A DNA stretch of 64,000 bases from Planctomycetota bacterium. Lineage in GTDB: Bacteria; Planctomycetota; UBA1135; UBA2386. The stretch lies in NCBI GenBank assembly GCA_020849665.1, contig JADLFX010000011.1, forward strand, positions 1 through 64,000, given 5' to 3'. Every line of letters begins with the position of its first letter. Position 1 is the first letter of the stretch. The notes under the pieces were generated by a model. It worked only from the letters and a program-made list of their open reading frames with translations, ran no database searches and had not been told where the DNA came from. Shown in pieces: positions 1 to 9,327 of the stretch. The position numbers and the translations under genes were made by a program.

Positions 1-1
1 C

Positions 2-361
2 ACGCCGTGGATCGGCTTCCAGGACCGTGGCCAGCGCCTGGCGCGGATCCAGCTCCACGGCGCGGAGCCGGGCGCACCGGCGTTCCTCCTGTTGGGACTG
101 TCCACGGAACGCTTCGGCGCGCTGGGCCTGCCGGCGGGACTCGAGACCCTGGGCCTGCCGGGCTGCGCGCTGCACACGTCGGTGGAGGTGGTGGGCGTGG
201 CGCGCACGGGCACGAGCGGCCTGGAGCGCGGCTACGCGTGGCTGGAGGTGCCGGGGGGTGTGCGGGGCACGAGCCCGTGGAGCGCGCAGTGGCTGGTGTT
301 CCCACGCGCGGGCACGTGGCCGCCGTCGGCGATCACGCCCGCGCTGCTCTGGGGGTGGTGA
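2..361 (+). CDS. C-terminal part of a secreted/hypothetical protein (5' end outside window)
   Basis: Open frame from the window edge to TGA at 359-361 (...LLGLSTERFGALGLPAGLETLGLPGCALHTSVEVV...); the 7..3399 ORF track entry starts upstream in a different frame. Confidence 0.6.
   Translation, partial: TPWIGFQDRGQRLARIQLHGAEPGAPAFLLLGLSTERFGALGLPAGLETLGLPGCALHTSVEVVGVARTGTSGLERGYAWLEVPGGVRGTSPWSAQWLVFPRAGTWPPSAITPALLWGW
131..190 (+). repeat. 60-bp repeat copy A (inside partial CDS), matched at 6352-6411
   Basis: ccggcgggactcgagaccctgggcctgccgggctgcgcgctgcacacgtcggtggaggtg; 5 mismatches out of 60 against copy B by eye. Confidence 0.85.
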
Positions 362-426
362 GGGCACCTGCGCCAGCGGGCGCGCGCCCCTGCGGCACCG
401 CTCTTCGAGCGGCTAAGCTCCCGAGC

Positions 427-3399
427 GTGAGCCACCGTCTGCGCCGCTCTCTCCTGCTCCTCGGGTTCGTTCTCCTACCCGGGCTCGCCCCGGCCCAGGA
501 CGACTCGTACGAGGCCGACCTGCGCGAGGCCCAGCACAACCTGCTCAAGGGCCGGCACGCCCGCGCCCGCGAGGCCTTCACGTCGATCCTGACCGCGGCG
601 CGCGAGGAGCCGGAGGGCGACCGGCCGTCTGCGGCCGTGCAGCGGGCCGCCCAGGAGGGGATGTGGCGCCTCGACCTGGTGGGTGGCCGCTACGAGGAGG
701 TACGCAAGGGCGTGGCGGCCCTGGGAACACCCGAGGCACGGGGTCGGGTCGCGACGCAGCTCCTGGTGGAGAGCCTGCTGGCCACGGGCGCGCACGAAGC
801 AGCGCAGGCCGAGCTCGAAGCCTGGATCTCCCGCCACCCAGACGATGCCGAGCCGCGCTACCGGCTGGGCGCGCTGCACCGGGAGCTCGGCCGGCGCACC
901 GAAGCGCGTGCCGCGTTCGACGCCGCCCTGGCGAAGCTGCCTGCCGCGGCCAAGGACTTCCCGCAAGCCGAGGGGAGCGGGCTGCAGCTCGCCTGGCTCG
1001 GTCGTTGCCTGATGGCGCTCGGCGGCCGCGACGACCTGGAGCGTGCCAGCTACGTGCTGGTGGAATCGGTGAAGCGTTCGCCCGAGCTGCCGCACGCGCG
1101 CCTCGCCCTGGCCGAGCTCTACTTCACGGTCTACGGCGAGGCCGCCGGCTTCCCCAGCGGCGAACCCGAGTTCAAGAAGGTCCTGGAGCAGAACGGCGAT
1201 CTGGAGGAGGCGCTCCTCGGCATCTACCGGCTGCGCATCAGCAACTTCCAGCTCGACCCCGGCAAGACCGAGCAGTACCTGTCGCGCGTCCTGGCCATCA
1301 ATCCGCGCTCGGTCCCGGCGCTGGTCGAGAGCGGCAAGCTGCTGGTCGACGATCGGCGCTTCGAGGAGGGCGCCGATCGTCTCGACGCGGCGCTGGACGT
1401 GAATCCGCGCGACAAGCGTGCCCTGGCCCATCGCGCCGCCGTGGCGCTCCTGCGTGGCGAAGCAGACCGTGCGGAGGCGTTCCGGCGCCGCGCCCTCGCG
1501 ATCGACCCGATCTTCGCCGGCCTCGACACGATCCTGGGCGACCATCTGGTGGCGCTCTACCGCTTCGCAGACGCGGCGCCGTGCTTCGAGCGCGCCCTGG
1601 AGGTCGACGCCGAGCACGTGCCGGCCCTGCACGGGCTGGCGCGCGCGCGGATCTACACCGGGCGCGGCCCCGAAGCCGTGCCGCTGCTGGAGCAGGCGCG
1701 CAAGCTGCAGGAAGGCTTCCGCAATCCGTGGCGGGCGAACGCGCTCGCCGTCGAGAAGCTCCTGGCCGAGGAGTACGCCACGGTCGAGGCGGGGGAGTTC
1801 GTGTTCCGGATCCACCGCGACGACCGCGACGTGCTGGCGGGATACCTGACCCGCTGGCACCAGCAGGTGTTCGAGGAGCTCGGGCGGAAATACGGCTACA
1901 CGCCCGAGGGCAAGGTGCGGGTCGAGGTGCTGCAGGAATGGGCCGACTTCTCGGTGCGCACGATCGGGTTCCGCGGCTTCTCGGCCCTCGGCGCCTGCTT
2001 CGGCCGCTTCATCACCCTGGTCTCGCCCGTGGACCGGCTGCTGCGCCAGCAGGACTTCATGTGGTCGGCCACCGTGTGGCACGAGTACGCGCACGTGCTC
2101 ACGCTCGGGCTGAGCAAGCAGCGCGTGCCGCGCTGGCTCACCGAGGGCATCTCGGTGCACGAGGAGCGTGCCAAGAACCAGGCCTGGGAGCGCGGAATGG
2201 ACCGCGAGCTCCTCGACGCCTGGCACAACGACGAGATCTACCCGATCCGTCTGCTCAACCAGGCGTTCCGCGGGCCGCGCATCCTCTTCGGCTACTACCA
2301 GGGCGGCTTGCTGGTCGACTTCCTCACCGCCGGCCACGGTTTCGCCAAGGTGGTGGAGGCGCTCAAGCTCTACGGCCAGGATCTCGCGGCCGAGGAGATC
2401 TTCGCGCGAGTGTTCGGTGTGGCCACCTCCGAGCTGGACCGCCGGTTCAAGGAATGGGTGTGGAAGACCCGGCTGGAGGAGCTGAAGGTCGTGCCGCGCT
2501 TGAACGAGCGCGGAATGGAGCGCGCGCTGCAGCGCCTGGTGCGCAAGCCAGACGACCACGAGGCGCGGCTCTGGGTGGCGTGGGCCCACGTGCGCAACGA
2601 CAACCCGGTGGACGCCGGGTTGCTCCTGGCCGAGGTGAAGAAGCGCGATCCTGGCAACGCCCAGGGCCTGCTCCTCGAGGCCGAGCTGCAGCGGCGGCGC
2701 CAGGGCAAGGACGAGGCCATGGAGCTGTTCCGTCGCGGATTCGCGGCCGGGGCGGATCACTTCGACGCGCGCATCGCCTACGGCGACCTGCTGCGCGACG
2801 CCGGCGAAGTGGACGCGGCGCTGGAGCAGTACCGCGCCGCCAAGCGCTGCTGGCCGCGCTGCACCGACCAGGGCGTCGCGCCGCAGCTGCGGATCGCGCG
2901 GCTCCTCCGGCAGCAGCGGCGCGCCGCCGAGGCCATGGAGGAGCTGCGTGAGTACTGCACGCTGACCGCGCGGGCGTTCCAGCCGCGGATCGATCTTGCC
3001 GCATTCGAGCGGGAACGCGGGGACCGCGCCGCGGAGATCCGCTTCCTCGAAGAGGCCGCGCAGATCGACCCGTTCTACCGCGCGCTGCACGTGCAGCTCG
3101 GGGAGGCCTACCTGGCCACGGGCCGCGCCGCGGACGCGGTCGAATCGTGGCGCGTCGCCCTGGCGGTGCGGCCGAAGCTGGACCGCGCCCACATGGCCGC
3201 GCCGCCCGAGCAGGTCCCCGGCGAGGAGAGCCCCGCCGAGAAGGCGGCGCGCGCGGGTCTCGCGCTGCGCATCGGCAAGACCCTGCTCGACCTCGGCCGG
3301 CGCGACGAGGCGCTGCCGTTCCTCCGCCGTGCCGTGCAGGAGGCGCCGGAGGACGACGCCGGGCGCGAGGCGAAGGCGCTACTGGAACGCAAGGGCTGA
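427..3399 (+). CDS. Secreted TPR protein with peptidase MA-like (HExxH gluzincin) domain
   Basis: GTG at 427 followed by signal peptide (LRRSLLLLGFVLLPGLAPAQ); many TPR units; WHEYAHVLTLGLSKQRVPRWLTEGISVHEE zinc-protease motif. Confidence 0.8.
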   Translation: MSHRLRRSLLLLGFVLLPGLAPAQDDSYEADLREAQHNLLKGRHARAREAFTSILTAAREEPEGDRPSAAVQRAAQEGMWRLDLVGGRYEEVRKGVAALGTPEARGRVATQLLVESLLATGAHEAAQAELEAWISRHPDDAEPRYRLGALHRELGRRTEARAAFDAALAKLPAAAKDFPQAEGSGLQLAWLGRCLMALGGRDDLERASYVLVESVKRSPELPHARLALAELYFTVYGEAAGFPSGEPEFKKVLEQNGDLEEALLGIYRLRISNFQLDPGKTEQYLSRVLAINPRSVPALVESGKLLVDDRRFEEGADRLDAALDVNPRDKRALAHRAAVALLRGEADRAEAFRRRALAIDPIFAGLDTILGDHLVALYRFADAAPCFERALEVDAEHVPALHGLARARIYTGRGPEAVPLLEQARKLQEGFRNPWRANALAVEKLLAEEYATVEAGEFVFRIHRDDRDVLAGYLTRWHQQVFEELGRKYGYTPEGKVRVEVLQEWADFSVRTIGFRGFSALGACFGRFITLVSPVDRLLRQQDFMWSATVWHEYAHVLTLGLSKQRVPRWLTEGISVHEERAKNQAWERGMDRELLDAWHNDEIYPIRLLNQAFRGPRILFGYYQGGLLVDFLTAGHGFAKVVEALKLYGQDLAAEEIFARVFGVATSELDRRFKEWVWKTRLEELKVVPRLNERGMERALQRLVRKPDDHEARLWVAWAHVRNDNPVDAGLLLAEVKKRDPGNAQGLLLEAELQRRRQGKDEAMELFRRGFAAGADHFDARIAYGDLLRDAGEVDAALEQYRAAKRCWPRCTDQGVAPQLRIARLLRQQRRAAEAMEELREYCTLTARAFQPRIDLAAFERERGDRAAEIRFLEEAAQIDPFYRALHVQLGEAYLATGRAADAVESWRVALAVRPKLDRAHMAAPPEQVPGEESPAEKAARAGLALRIGKTLLDLGRRDEALPFLRRAVQEAPEDDAGREAKALLERKG

Positions 3400-3555
3400 G
3401 TGCACGGCCGCCCACCCGGCACGTGCGGATGCGAGGCCTGCATCCCCGCGCTACTCGCTCGCCGTTGGTTCGGATAGCCTGCGGGGTCCCGTCGCCGCTC
3501 GCGCCACTCCGAGGCACGTGCCCTCCGCCGGACCGATCGCTCCCACACCCTGCGC

Positions 3556-4767
3556 ATGTCCGATCTCCTCCGCGAAGCCTGGAATCGCCTGCAGCCTGCG
3601 CTCGCCGCGCGGGTGGGCGAGGCGGCGCACTCGGCCTGGGTGGCAGGCCTGCGGCCGCTCGCGCTGGAGCGCGGCGTGGCGTACCTCGAGGCGCGCAATC
3701 GCCTGATCGCCGACCAGGTGCAGCGCCTCTACCTGTCGGAGATCGAGGCCTGCCTGGAGCAGGAGTTCGGGCTGCGCGTGGTGGCCAACCTGGTCGTGGC
3801 CCCGGACGCACTCGCGCCGGACCGCCTCGAGGTGAGTCCGGTGCAGCCGGTCCTGGACGAGGGCAACCGCACCGCCTACCTCGTCCTGCAGGCGCTGCTC
3901 GGGGATCGCCCGCTGCCGGGCCGGCTCTTCTTCTTCCATGGGCCCTCCGGCACCGGCAAGAGCTTCCTGCTGCGCTGGTGGGCGGCGCGGACGCGCCCGC
4001 AACCGATGTGGTTCGACCTGCCGCGGCTCTTCGAGCGCTTCCAGCGCGCGGCACAGGTCCATCAGACCGATGCGCTGCGCGCCGAACTCTCCGCGGACGC
4101 GCCCTTGATCCTCGACGAGGTGCATCGGGTGGCCGGCAAGCCGGAGTTCCAGACCCTGCTGCGCGCGGTGCTGGCGGCGCGGGAGCTGGTTCCGCACGTG
4201 ACGATCCTGGCGTCGCGCTGGCATCCGCGGGAGATCTGGGGCCTGGATCCCGGCCTGGGCACGCGGATGCTCGCCGGCTTCGTGGCGCGCCTGGACCACC
4301 CCGGCCCCGCGGCCCGCCTGCAGTACCTGCGCGCGCTGGAGGGCACCCCGTCGCGCAATGGCCGGGCCGAGGCGATCGAGCGGCTGGCGCGCAGCGTGCA
4401 CGGCTCCTATCCCGACGTGCGGCGCGCGTGGGTGGTCGAGCGGCAGGGCATCGCCCCCGAGATCGCCTCGCACTACCTCCGCCTGATCGACCCGCGTTCG
4501 GTGTTCCAGCGGGTCCTGGCGCGGGTGGAATCGCGCATCGGCGTGAGCGCGGCGGAAGTGCAGGGCAAGAGCCAGCACCGGCGAGTCAGTCTGGCGCGCC
4601 AGATCCTTGCGCTCGCCTGCGTGCGTGAGGGACTCAGCCAGGCCGAGGTGGCGCGGTTCCTGGGCGGCCGCACGCGCGCCTCGGTGCACTACGCGATCCA
4701 CGCCCTGGAACAACGGATGCAGCGCTGCGCGGAGACCCGCCGGCGTGTGGAGGAAGTCCTGTCATGA
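3556..4767 (+). CDS. dnaA: Divergent DnaA-like replication initiator (AAA+ and C-terminal HTH)
   Basis: DnaA domain I-like N terminus (AHSAWVAGLRPLALERGVAYLEARNRLIADQVQRLY); Walker A GPSGTGKS; PLILDEVH; C-terminal GKSQHRRVSLARQILALACVREGLSQAEVARFLGGRTRASVHYAIHALEQ resembles DnaA domain IV. Confidence 0.7.
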   Translation: MSDLLREAWNRLQPALAARVGEAAHSAWVAGLRPLALERGVAYLEARNRLIADQVQRLYLSEIEACLEQEFGLRVVANLVVAPDALAPDRLEVSPVQPVLDEGNRTAYLVLQALLGDRPLPGRLFFFHGPSGTGKSFLLRWWAARTRPQPMWFDLPRLFERFQRAAQVHQTDALRAELSADAPLILDEVHRVAGKPEFQTLLRAVLAARELVPHVTILASRWHPREIWGLDPGLGTRMLAGFVARLDHPGPAARLQYLRALEGTPSRNGRAEAIERLARSVHGSYPDVRRAWVVERQGIAPEIASHYLRLIDPRSVFQRVLARVESRIGVSAAEVQGKSQHRRVSLARQILALACVREGLSQAEVARFLGGRTRASVHYAIHALEQRMQRCAETRRRVEEVLS

Positions 4768-5399
4768 GTCTGTACCTGGTCCTGGACGGAGTGGACGGCT
4801 GCGGCAAGAGCTCGCAGGCGTCCCTGCTGACCGCATGGGCGATCGATCGCGGGCACGAGGTCGTGCACCTGCGCGAGCCCGGTTCCACGCCGTTGGGCGA
4901 GGCGCTGCGCCGCCTGCTCCTCGACCGTGACGGCGCGGCGATGTCGCCTCTCACCGAGGCCCTGCTCTTCACCGCCGCTCGGGCCGAGATGGTGCGCGAG
5001 CTGGTGGCGCCGGCGTTGGCCAAAGGCAAGGTGGTGATCGCCGAGCGCTGCTTCCTGTCGACCCTGGTGTACCAGGGCATCGCTCCGGCCGACGAGAGCG
5101 CGCGCGTGCCGCTGCCCCTGCTGCGCGAGCTGGGCCGGCGCGCACACGGCATCACCATGCCCGATCGCATCGTCGTGCTGGATCTCGACGTGGACGTGGC
5201 GCGGGCCCGGCGCGCGCACCAGAACCCCGATCGGATCGAGGCGCGCGAGCGCGGCTACCACCAGCGGGTGCGCGAGGGCTTCCTGGGGCTCGCGCGCGAG
5301 GAGGCGCACTGCACGGTCGTCGATGCCAGCGGGTCGCACGAGGACGTGCAACGCAGGCTGCGCGCGGTCGTGGAACCCCTCCTGCCCAGACCGCGGTGA
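4764..5399 (+). CDS. tmk: Thymidylate kinase
   Basis: YLVLDGVDGCGKSSQASLL P-loop and REPGSTPLGEALR motif; overlaps the upstream stop (ATGA). Confidence 0.95.
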   Translation: MSLYLVLDGVDGCGKSSQASLLTAWAIDRGHEVVHLREPGSTPLGEALRRLLLDRDGAAMSPLTEALLFTAARAEMVRELVAPALAKGKVVIAERCFLSTLVYQGIAPADESARVPLPLLRELGRRAHGITMPDRIVVLDLDVDVARARRAHQNPDRIEARERGYHQRVREGFLGLAREEAHCTVVDASGSHEDVQRRLRAVVEPLLPRPR

Positions 5400-6346
5400 G
5401 CGCGCTGGCGATGTTCGGCCAGGGCGAGGACTTCGCCCGGCTCGTGGCCCAGGCGCGTGCCTTGCGCGCCCCGCATGCCCTCCTGCTGGTGGGTGGCCAG
5501 GGGCGTGGCAAGAGCCACGCCCTGGCGGTCCTCGCCCAGGCTCTCCTGTGCGAGGCACCCGGCGGCGAGGCCGCATGCGGCACGTGCGCGGCGTGCCGCA
5601 AGGTGGCGCAGGACGGCCACCCCGACCTGCACAGCGTGGGCGTCCCCGAGGGCAAGAAGGACATCCCGGTGGAGGAGGTGCGCGCGCTGGAGTCGGTGCT
5701 GCGGCTGGCCCCCGCCGAGGGCCGCGCGCGCGTGGCGCGGATCGATCCCGCGGACCGGCTCAACGAGGAGGGCCAGAACGCGCTGCTCAAGACCCTGGAG
5801 GAGCCGCGCGCCAACACGTTCCTGCTCCTGGCGGCCCGGTCGGCCGAGACCCTCCTGGCCACGGTGCGTTCGCGCGTGCAGGTGGTGGAGGTGCTGCCCC
5901 TGCGCGAGGACCAGGTGCGCATGCGCCTGCGCGCCGCCGGCATCGAGGCCGGCGACGACGAGTTCGCGGCGGCGGTGCTCGCGCGCGGCTCGCTCGGGTT
6001 GGCGCTGGACCTCCTGAATCCGCCGGCGCGCGCCCTGGCGGGGGAGCTCGCGACCTTCCTGGCCGAGCCGGGCAGCGCCGGCGCACTCGGTCTGGTGCGT
6101 GCGTGGCTGGGCGGCGGCGAGGGGCGGCGTGAGGTGGTGCAGCGCGCGCACCTCGTCCTCACCGTGGTGCGCGTCCTGCTGGAGGCGCGCCTCGAGTCCA
6201 GCGTCGAGGAACCCGCTGCGCGCGACGCGTGGATCGCGCTGGCGGAGGGGGCTCTGCAGGCCGAGCGCGACCTGGAGCTGGGGATCGCACCCGAAGTCGC
6301 GCTGCTCGAGCTCTTCACCGGCGCGGCGGGCGTGACGCGCGGCTGA
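5396..6346 (+). CDS. holB: DNA polymerase III subunit delta'
   Basis: HALLLVGGQGRGKS, zinc-binding CGTCAACRKVAQDGHPD, LNEEGQNALLKTLEEP; follows tmk directly. Confidence 0.9.
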   Translation: MSALAMFGQGEDFARLVAQARALRAPHALLLVGGQGRGKSHALAVLAQALLCEAPGGEAACGTCAACRKVAQDGHPDLHSVGVPEGKKDIPVEEVRALESVLRLAPAEGRARVARIDPADRLNEEGQNALLKTLEEPRANTFLLLAARSAETLLATVRSRVQVVEVLPLREDQVRMRLRAAGIEAGDDEFAAAVLARGSLGLALDLLNPPARALAGELATFLAEPGSAGALGLVRAWLGGGEGRREVVQRAHLVLTVVRVLLEARLESSVEEPAARDAWIALAEGALQAERDLELGIAPEVALLELFTGAAGVTRG

Positions 6347-6351
6347 GTCGG

Positions 6352-6411
6352 CCGGCGGGACTCGAGGTCCTGGGCCTGCCGGGCTGCGCGCTGCACACAT
6401 CGGTGGCGGTC
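6352..6411 (+). repeat. 60-bp repeat copy B in the intergenic region after holB (gene fragment)
   Basis: Encodes PAGLEVLGLPGCALHTSVAV, near-identical to PAGLETLGLPGCALHTSVEV encoded at 131-190, but outside an intact gene. Confidence 0.85.
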
Positions 6412-6777
6412 CGAGCCTGCACGACGGCCAGCGACCGATCGCCGGCGCGATGGCCGCACGAGTTTCTGCGAGCGCGAGGCGCACGACACGTTGGGTGCCC
6501 ATCCCGGTGTCGCACCAGATCTCGGTGCCGGGCCGCCTAAGGAAACCCGAACCCGGGCCAGCCGAGGCAGGCAGGTGATTGCACGGATGCGTCGCGGTGC
6601 TCTAGCCTGCGGCGGTTTCGCCCGGCTCCGTGCGGGCGATGACAAGGCGGGAGGGTGCACCGTGGCCGGAAGCGGACCGCGGTGGTCGGAGCCTTCAAGG
6701 CGCGGATTCGCAGGTGCCGATATCCCCGCCGCGGGCCGCAACGGTCCGAGGCTCCCGACAACCAAGCCAACACGAAC

Positions 6778-7206
6778 ATGGGCTGGCCCACCGCCAACGA
6801 AGGCCTCGAGGAACGCATCGTGGAGATCCGCCGGCGCGACCGGCGCTTCGCGCGCAACGCGTACTTCTTCATCCTCGACTGCCTGGACTTCACCATGCAG
6901 ACCCTCGGCCGGGATCGCAAGACGGGCGCCGAGCGCCATGTCGGTGGCCGCGAACTGCTGGAGGGGATCAAGGAGATGGCGGCCGAGCATTTCGGCCCGA
7001 TGGCGGCGGCGGTGTTCCAGCGCTGGGGCATCCAGCGCACCGAGGACTTCGGCGAGATCGTGTTCAACCTGATCGACTGCGGACTCCTCACGCGGCGGCC
7101 GGAAGACTCGCGGCTCGACTTCGCGGGCGGCTACGACTTCGAGCAGACCTTCGCCGAACTCTTCCGCGAACGCATCGCGACCATCTCCTACCCCAACCAG
7201 GGCTAG
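6778..7206 (+). CDS. Minf_1886 / TIGR04138 family conserved hypothetical protein
   Basis: MGWPTANEGLEERIVEIRRRDRRFARNAYFFILDCLDFTMQTLGR...HVGGRELLEGIKEMAAEHFGPMAAAVFQRWGI. Confidence 0.75.
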   Translation: MGWPTANEGLEERIVEIRRRDRRFARNAYFFILDCLDFTMQTLGRDRKTGAERHVGGRELLEGIKEMAAEHFGPMAAAVFQRWGIQRTEDFGEIVFNLIDCGLLTRRPEDSRLDFAGGYDFEQTFAELFRERIATISYPNQG

Positions 7207-7216
7207 GAGCTGCGCG

Positions 7217-8356
7217 GTGCCGGCCCTCCGGGACGCGGTCGTGAGCCGGGAACTCGCGCAGCCGGGTCCGGGCCCGCGCCCCGCCGAACCCACGCGCCGC
7301 CAGACGCGGATCGCGGCGCTGGTGGTAGGGGCCGCGGTGCTGCTGGGCCTGCTGGTGGTCTACTGGTACCGGCCGGTGTTCGGCCCGCTGCTCATCGCGC
7401 TGGCGCTCGCCTACATCCTCGAGCCCCTGGTCGGCAAGATCGAGCGGCGCGGCTTCTCACGCCACTTCGCGGTGGTGTGCGTGTTCCTGGCCGCGGCGCT
7501 CACCAGCACGGTGCTCGTGCTCCTGGTGGCGTACCAGGTGACCGAGCTGGTGTCGTTCCTGGGGCAGCCCAACTCCCCGGTGCGCGAGGGCTTCGAGAAG
7601 CTCGCCGACACGATGACGGTGACCGTGGGCGGCGACGTGGGCGATCGGATCCAGAAGGTGGTGCGGGACGCCACCGGCTCCGGCGTGGCACGTTCGTCGG
7701 CCGAGTTCTTCGCGAACCTGTTCACCACCATGGGCACCGGCCTGGTCTCGGCGGTGAACCTGCTCAGCATCCTGATCCTGCTGCCGGTGTATCTGGTGTA
7801 CCTCATGCTGATGCTGCCCGAGCTGAAGGCGCGGGCGCGCGCGCTGCTGCCCCACTTCGATCGGGAGCGGACCCTGCGCGTGCTGGGGGAGCTGCACCAC
7901 GGCATGTCCGAGTTCCTGCGCGGACGCGTGGTCGTGGCGCTGCTCAAGGGGGCGATGACCAGCCTCGGGCTGGCGCTCTGCGGGACGCCGTTCGCGCTGG
8001 CCGTGGGGATGCTGGCCGGCGTGCTCTCGGTGCTGCCCTACGTGGGCGCGGTGATCGGCTTCGCCTCGGCCGCGGCCATGACCGTCGCGGAGCAGGGCGC
8101 CCTGCAGCCGCTGCTCTGGGTGGCGGTGGTGTTCGTGGTGGCGGAGATCGTCGAGGGCTACGTGCTCACGCCCTGGATCATGGGGCCCGGGGTGCAGCTC
8201 AGCCCGCTCACCATGCTCTTCTGCGTGGTGTTCTGGGGCTACGCCCTGGGGCTCTTCGGTGCGCTCGTGGCGATCCCCCTGACCTTCGTGCTGAAGGTGC
8301 TGCTGCGCGCCTACGTGCTGCCCTCGGTGCAGCGCCTCGCGGAAGCCCCGGACTGA
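7217..8356 (+). CDS. AI-2E family transporter / PerM-like permease
   Basis: Multiple TM helices; YRPVFGPLLIALALAYILEPLVGKIERRGFSR and C-terminal WGYALGLFGALVAIPLTFVLKVLL. Confidence 0.85.
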   Translation: MPALRDAVVSRELAQPGPGPRPAEPTRRQTRIAALVVGAAVLLGLLVVYWYRPVFGPLLIALALAYILEPLVGKIERRGFSRHFAVVCVFLAAALTSTVLVLLVAYQVTELVSFLGQPNSPVREGFEKLADTMTVTVGGDVGDRIQKVVRDATGSGVARSSAEFFANLFTTMGTGLVSAVNLLSILILLPVYLVYLMLMLPELKARARALLPHFDRERTLRVLGELHHGMSEFLRGRVVVALLKGAMTSLGLALCGTPFALAVGMLAGVLSVLPYVGAVIGFASAAAMTVAEQGALQPLLWVAVVFVVAEIVEGYVLTPWIMGPGVQLSPLTMLFCVVFWGYALGLFGALVAIPLTFVLKVLLRAYVLPSVQRLAEAPD

Positions 8357-8394
8357 GCGGGCCCCCTGCGCTGGGTGCGTGGTAGAACCCCGGC

Positions 8395-9315
8395 ATGGAT
8401 CGGCGCACCTTCCTGCGCCACGCCGCCTGCGGCGTGGCCGGCGCGGCTCTCGCTCCCCTGACCCTGGTGGGCCAGGGCCCGGCCAGCCGGCCGGAACCCT
8501 GGTTCCGGATCTCCCTGGCGCAGTGGTCCCTGCATCGCCGGCTCTTCGGCCGGGCCGAGCCGAAGCTCGACCCGCTCGGGTTCGCCGCCGCCGCGCGGGG
8601 GTTCGGCATCGACGCGATCGAGTACGTCAACCAGTTCTATCGCGAGCGGGTGCGCGAGCGCGGCCTAGGCGCGGCGCTGCGCCAGCGCGCCAAGGACCAC
8701 GGCGTGCAGAGCCTCCTGATCATGTGCGACGGCGACGGCGCTCTGGGCGACCCGGACGCCGCGGCCCGTGCCCGCGCGGTCGAGAATCACCGCAAGTGGC
8801 TCGAGCTCGCCGCCGATCTCGGTTGCCATGCGATCCGCGTGAACGCTGCCAGCCAGGGGGCGCGCGACGAGCAGGAGCGGCTGGCTGCGGACGGCCTGCG
8901 GCGCCTCTGCGAGGTGGCGGACGGGTTCCGCCTCTCGGTGCTGGTCGAGAACCACGGCGGCCTGTCCTCGGACGGCGCGTGGCTCGCGGCGGTGATGAAG
9001 CGCGTGGCCCACGCGCGGATCGGGACGCTGCCCGACTTCGGCAACTTCACGGTCGCCAAGGGCCAGGACTACGACCGCTACCGCGGGGTCGAGGAGCTGC
9101 TGCCCTTCGCCAGGGCGGTCAGCGCCAAGAGCTACGAGTTCGACGCCAAGGGCGACGAGACCACGATCGACTACCTGCGCATGCTGCGCCTGGTGCGGGC
9201 CGCCGGCTACCGGGGCCACGTGGGGATCGAGTACGAGGGCGGGCGGCTCGACGAGGCCGCCGGCATCCTGGCCACGAAGCAGCTGCTCGAGCGGGTGTGC
9301 GAGCGGTTGGCGTGA
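8395..9315 (+). CDS. Sugar phosphate isomerase/epimerase-like TIM barrel protein
   Basis: Tat-like N terminus (MDRRTFLRHAACGVAGAAL); TIM-barrel AP-endonuclease-2-like pattern (LVENHGG, IGTLPDFGNF, GHVGIEYEGG). Confidence 0.75.
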   Translation: MDRRTFLRHAACGVAGAALAPLTLVGQGPASRPEPWFRISLAQWSLHRRLFGRAEPKLDPLGFAAAARGFGIDAIEYVNQFYRERVRERGLGAALRQRAKDHGVQSLLIMCDGDGALGDPDAAARARAVENHRKWLELAADLGCHAIRVNAASQGARDEQERLAADGLRRLCEVADGFRLSVLVENHGGLSSDGAWLAAVMKRVAHARIGTLPDFGNFTVAKGQDYDRYRGVEELLPFARAVSAKSYEFDAKGDETTIDYLRMLRLVRAAGYRGHVGIEYEGGRLDEAAGILATKQLLERVCERLA

Positions 9316-9327
9316 GCGCCGGGAGGC

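Noticed and set aside
475-3192. 905-aa antisense ORF opposite the TPR-peptidase gene
   Set aside because: Shadow ORF from high-GC codon bias; no start context, low-complexity, and the sense strand has clear domain content.
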